DNA from: JALHQU01 sp043745295
Lineage (GTDB): Bacteria > Planctomycetota > Planctomycetia > Gemmatales > Gemmataceae
NCBI GenBank assembly: GCA_043745295.1
Contig: JAYTTN010000299.1
Coordinates: 1 to 6,501, forward strand
Direction of reading: 5' to 3'
DNA length: 6,501 nucleotides
The first letter of the stretch is position 1, and each line of letters starts with the position of its first letter. The notes beneath the pieces were generated by a model. The model was not told where the DNA came from. It made no database searches and was given only the letters and a program-made list of their open reading frames with translations. Shown in pieces: positions 6,024 to 6,501 of the stretch. The position numbers and the translations under genes were made by a program.

Positions 6024-6065
6024 ACCATCACCCCGCCGACCTCCCTCTCAAGGTCACCACACAGA

Positions 6066-6470
6066 ATGTTCCTCCGCAACAATGGCGCAGGCGTCGCCCG
6101 CCGCGACTTCCTGCAACTCGGCCTCGGCACGCTGCTCGGCGGCGGGCTGGCGTCCGCCCTCCGCGCCCGCGACCCGGAGGCGGCCGCGAAGGCCGAGGCG
6201 AAGGCGTGCATCCTCATCTGGATGGACGGCGGGCCGACGCACTTCGAGACGTTCGACCCGAAGCCGGACGCGCCGGAAGAGTACCGCGGCGAGTTCAAGA
6301 CCGTCGCCACGAAGACCGCAGGCGTGTTCTTCTCCGAACACATGAAGCAGCTCGCCGGCATGTCCGACAAGCTGGCCGTGGTGCGGTCCATCCGCCACGA
6401 CCAGGGCAACCACGGGGCCGGCAACCACTACATGATTACCGGCGTGCAATTTCCGGGAAAAGTTCGCTGA
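6066..6470 (+). CDS. DUF1501 family protein, N-terminal part; appears truncated or interrupted
   Basis: DUF1501 proteins belong to the alkaline phosphatase/sulfatase-like superfamily and are usually about 420-480 residues; their substrate is unknown. From ATG 6066 this frame ends at TGA 6468-6470 after 134 residues. Residues 11-33 form a Tat signal: ARRDFLQLG, with Arg12-Arg13, then a Gly/Leu-rich stretch. The mature part opens with CILIWMDGGPTHFETFDPKP (48-67), the metal-site region of the family, followed by FFSEHMKQLAGMSDKLAVVR and SIRHDQGNHGAGNHYMITG (108-126). Family-like sequence ends there: the next residues, VQFPGKVR and stop, do not continue the pattern. The frame is also open upstream to 5196, but that part lies antisense to the neighbouring gene and lacks the Tat start at its N-terminus. 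The N-terminal identity is secure; whether the gene is intact is doubtful. Confidence 0.85.
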   Translation: MFLRNNGAGVARRDFLQLGLGTLLGGGLASALRARDPEAAAKAEAKACILIWMDGGPTHFETFDPKPDAPEEYRGEFKTVATKTAGVFFSEHMKQLAGMSDKLAVVRSIRHDQGNHGAGNHYMITGVQFPGKVR

Positions 6471-6501
6471 CGTACATCCCGCTTTGGCCGTGTTGTTTGA
6501 A
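6446..6501. other. Foreign-looking sequence after the DUF1501 break, possible insertion end
   Basis: After about 6445 the sequence no longer encodes DUF1501 in any frame, and GC content falls to roughly 49% (27 of 55 bases from 6447), against the very GC-rich gene before it. The +1 frame from 6443 stays open to the window end and reads CNFREKFADVHPALAVLFE, which could be coding. This would fit the edge of an insertion sequence or another rearrangement. I do not recognise a terminal inverted repeat, and only about 55 bases are visible, so mobile origin is a guess. Confidence 0.3.

Noticed and set aside
5196..6065. Long 5' extension of the DUF1501 frame
   Set aside because: The extension lies antisense to the minus-strand gene and does not look like protein; the Tat signal expected at the N-terminus of this family begins just after ATG 6066.
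1..6501. CRISPR array, rRNA or recognisable complete insertion sequence
   Set aside because: No regularly spaced repeats, no rRNA-like conserved stretches and no complete transposase were seen on either strand.

Overview
The window is high-GC DNA that looks like a chromosome segment of a planctomycete, most likely from the Gemmata group (Gemmataceae). This rests on three gene types: a secreted cytochrome-like protein with DUF1549/DUF1553 (PSCyt2/PSD1) domains, a Tat-exported DUF1501 protein, and a PEP-CTERM sorted protein. These three together are typical of Planctomycetes. The species assignment is inference, since no rRNA or other marker is present.

Layout. Positions 1-441 hold no intact gene: a cluster of GC-rich hairpins at 1-94, a possible decayed membrane-protein tail on the minus strand at about 110-300, and the leader of the next gene. 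Positions 442-1494 encode selenophosphate synthetase SelD. An in-frame UGA (496-498) lies exactly where the catalytic Cys/Sec of the family sits and is followed by candidate SECIS hairpins, so this SelD is probably itself a selenoprotein. An annotation that reads UGA as stop would lose the first 54 residues. Positions 1495-1791 contain an orphan PEP-CTERM tail, a remnant of a duplicated gene. Positions 1792-2370 encode an intact PEP-CTERM secreted protein followed by a strong hairpin. Positions 2371-2795 carry a 155-bp nested inverted-repeat element and a plausible promoter. Positions 2796-4970 encode the 724-residue cytochrome-like DUF1549/DUF1553 protein. A minus-strand gene of unknown function (4989-5918) converges on it. 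Positions 6066-6470 hold the start of a DUF1501 gene, whose family-like sequence stops abruptly near 6445; lower-GC sequence follows to the window end.

How the genes relate. SelD makes selenophosphate for selenocysteine (or selenouridine) synthesis. If it contains Sec, its own expression depends on the pathway it feeds. No selA, selB or tRNA-Sec is visible here, so those must lie elsewhere. The DUF1549/DUF1553 and DUF1501 genes usually sit side by side as a planctomycete secreted pair of unknown biochemical role. Here they are separated by an opposing gene, and the DUF1501 partner appears truncated. The best leads are the Sec-containing SelD with mutually exclusive stem-loops around the UGA, the broken DUF1501 gene with a possible insertion junction, and the nested repeat element.
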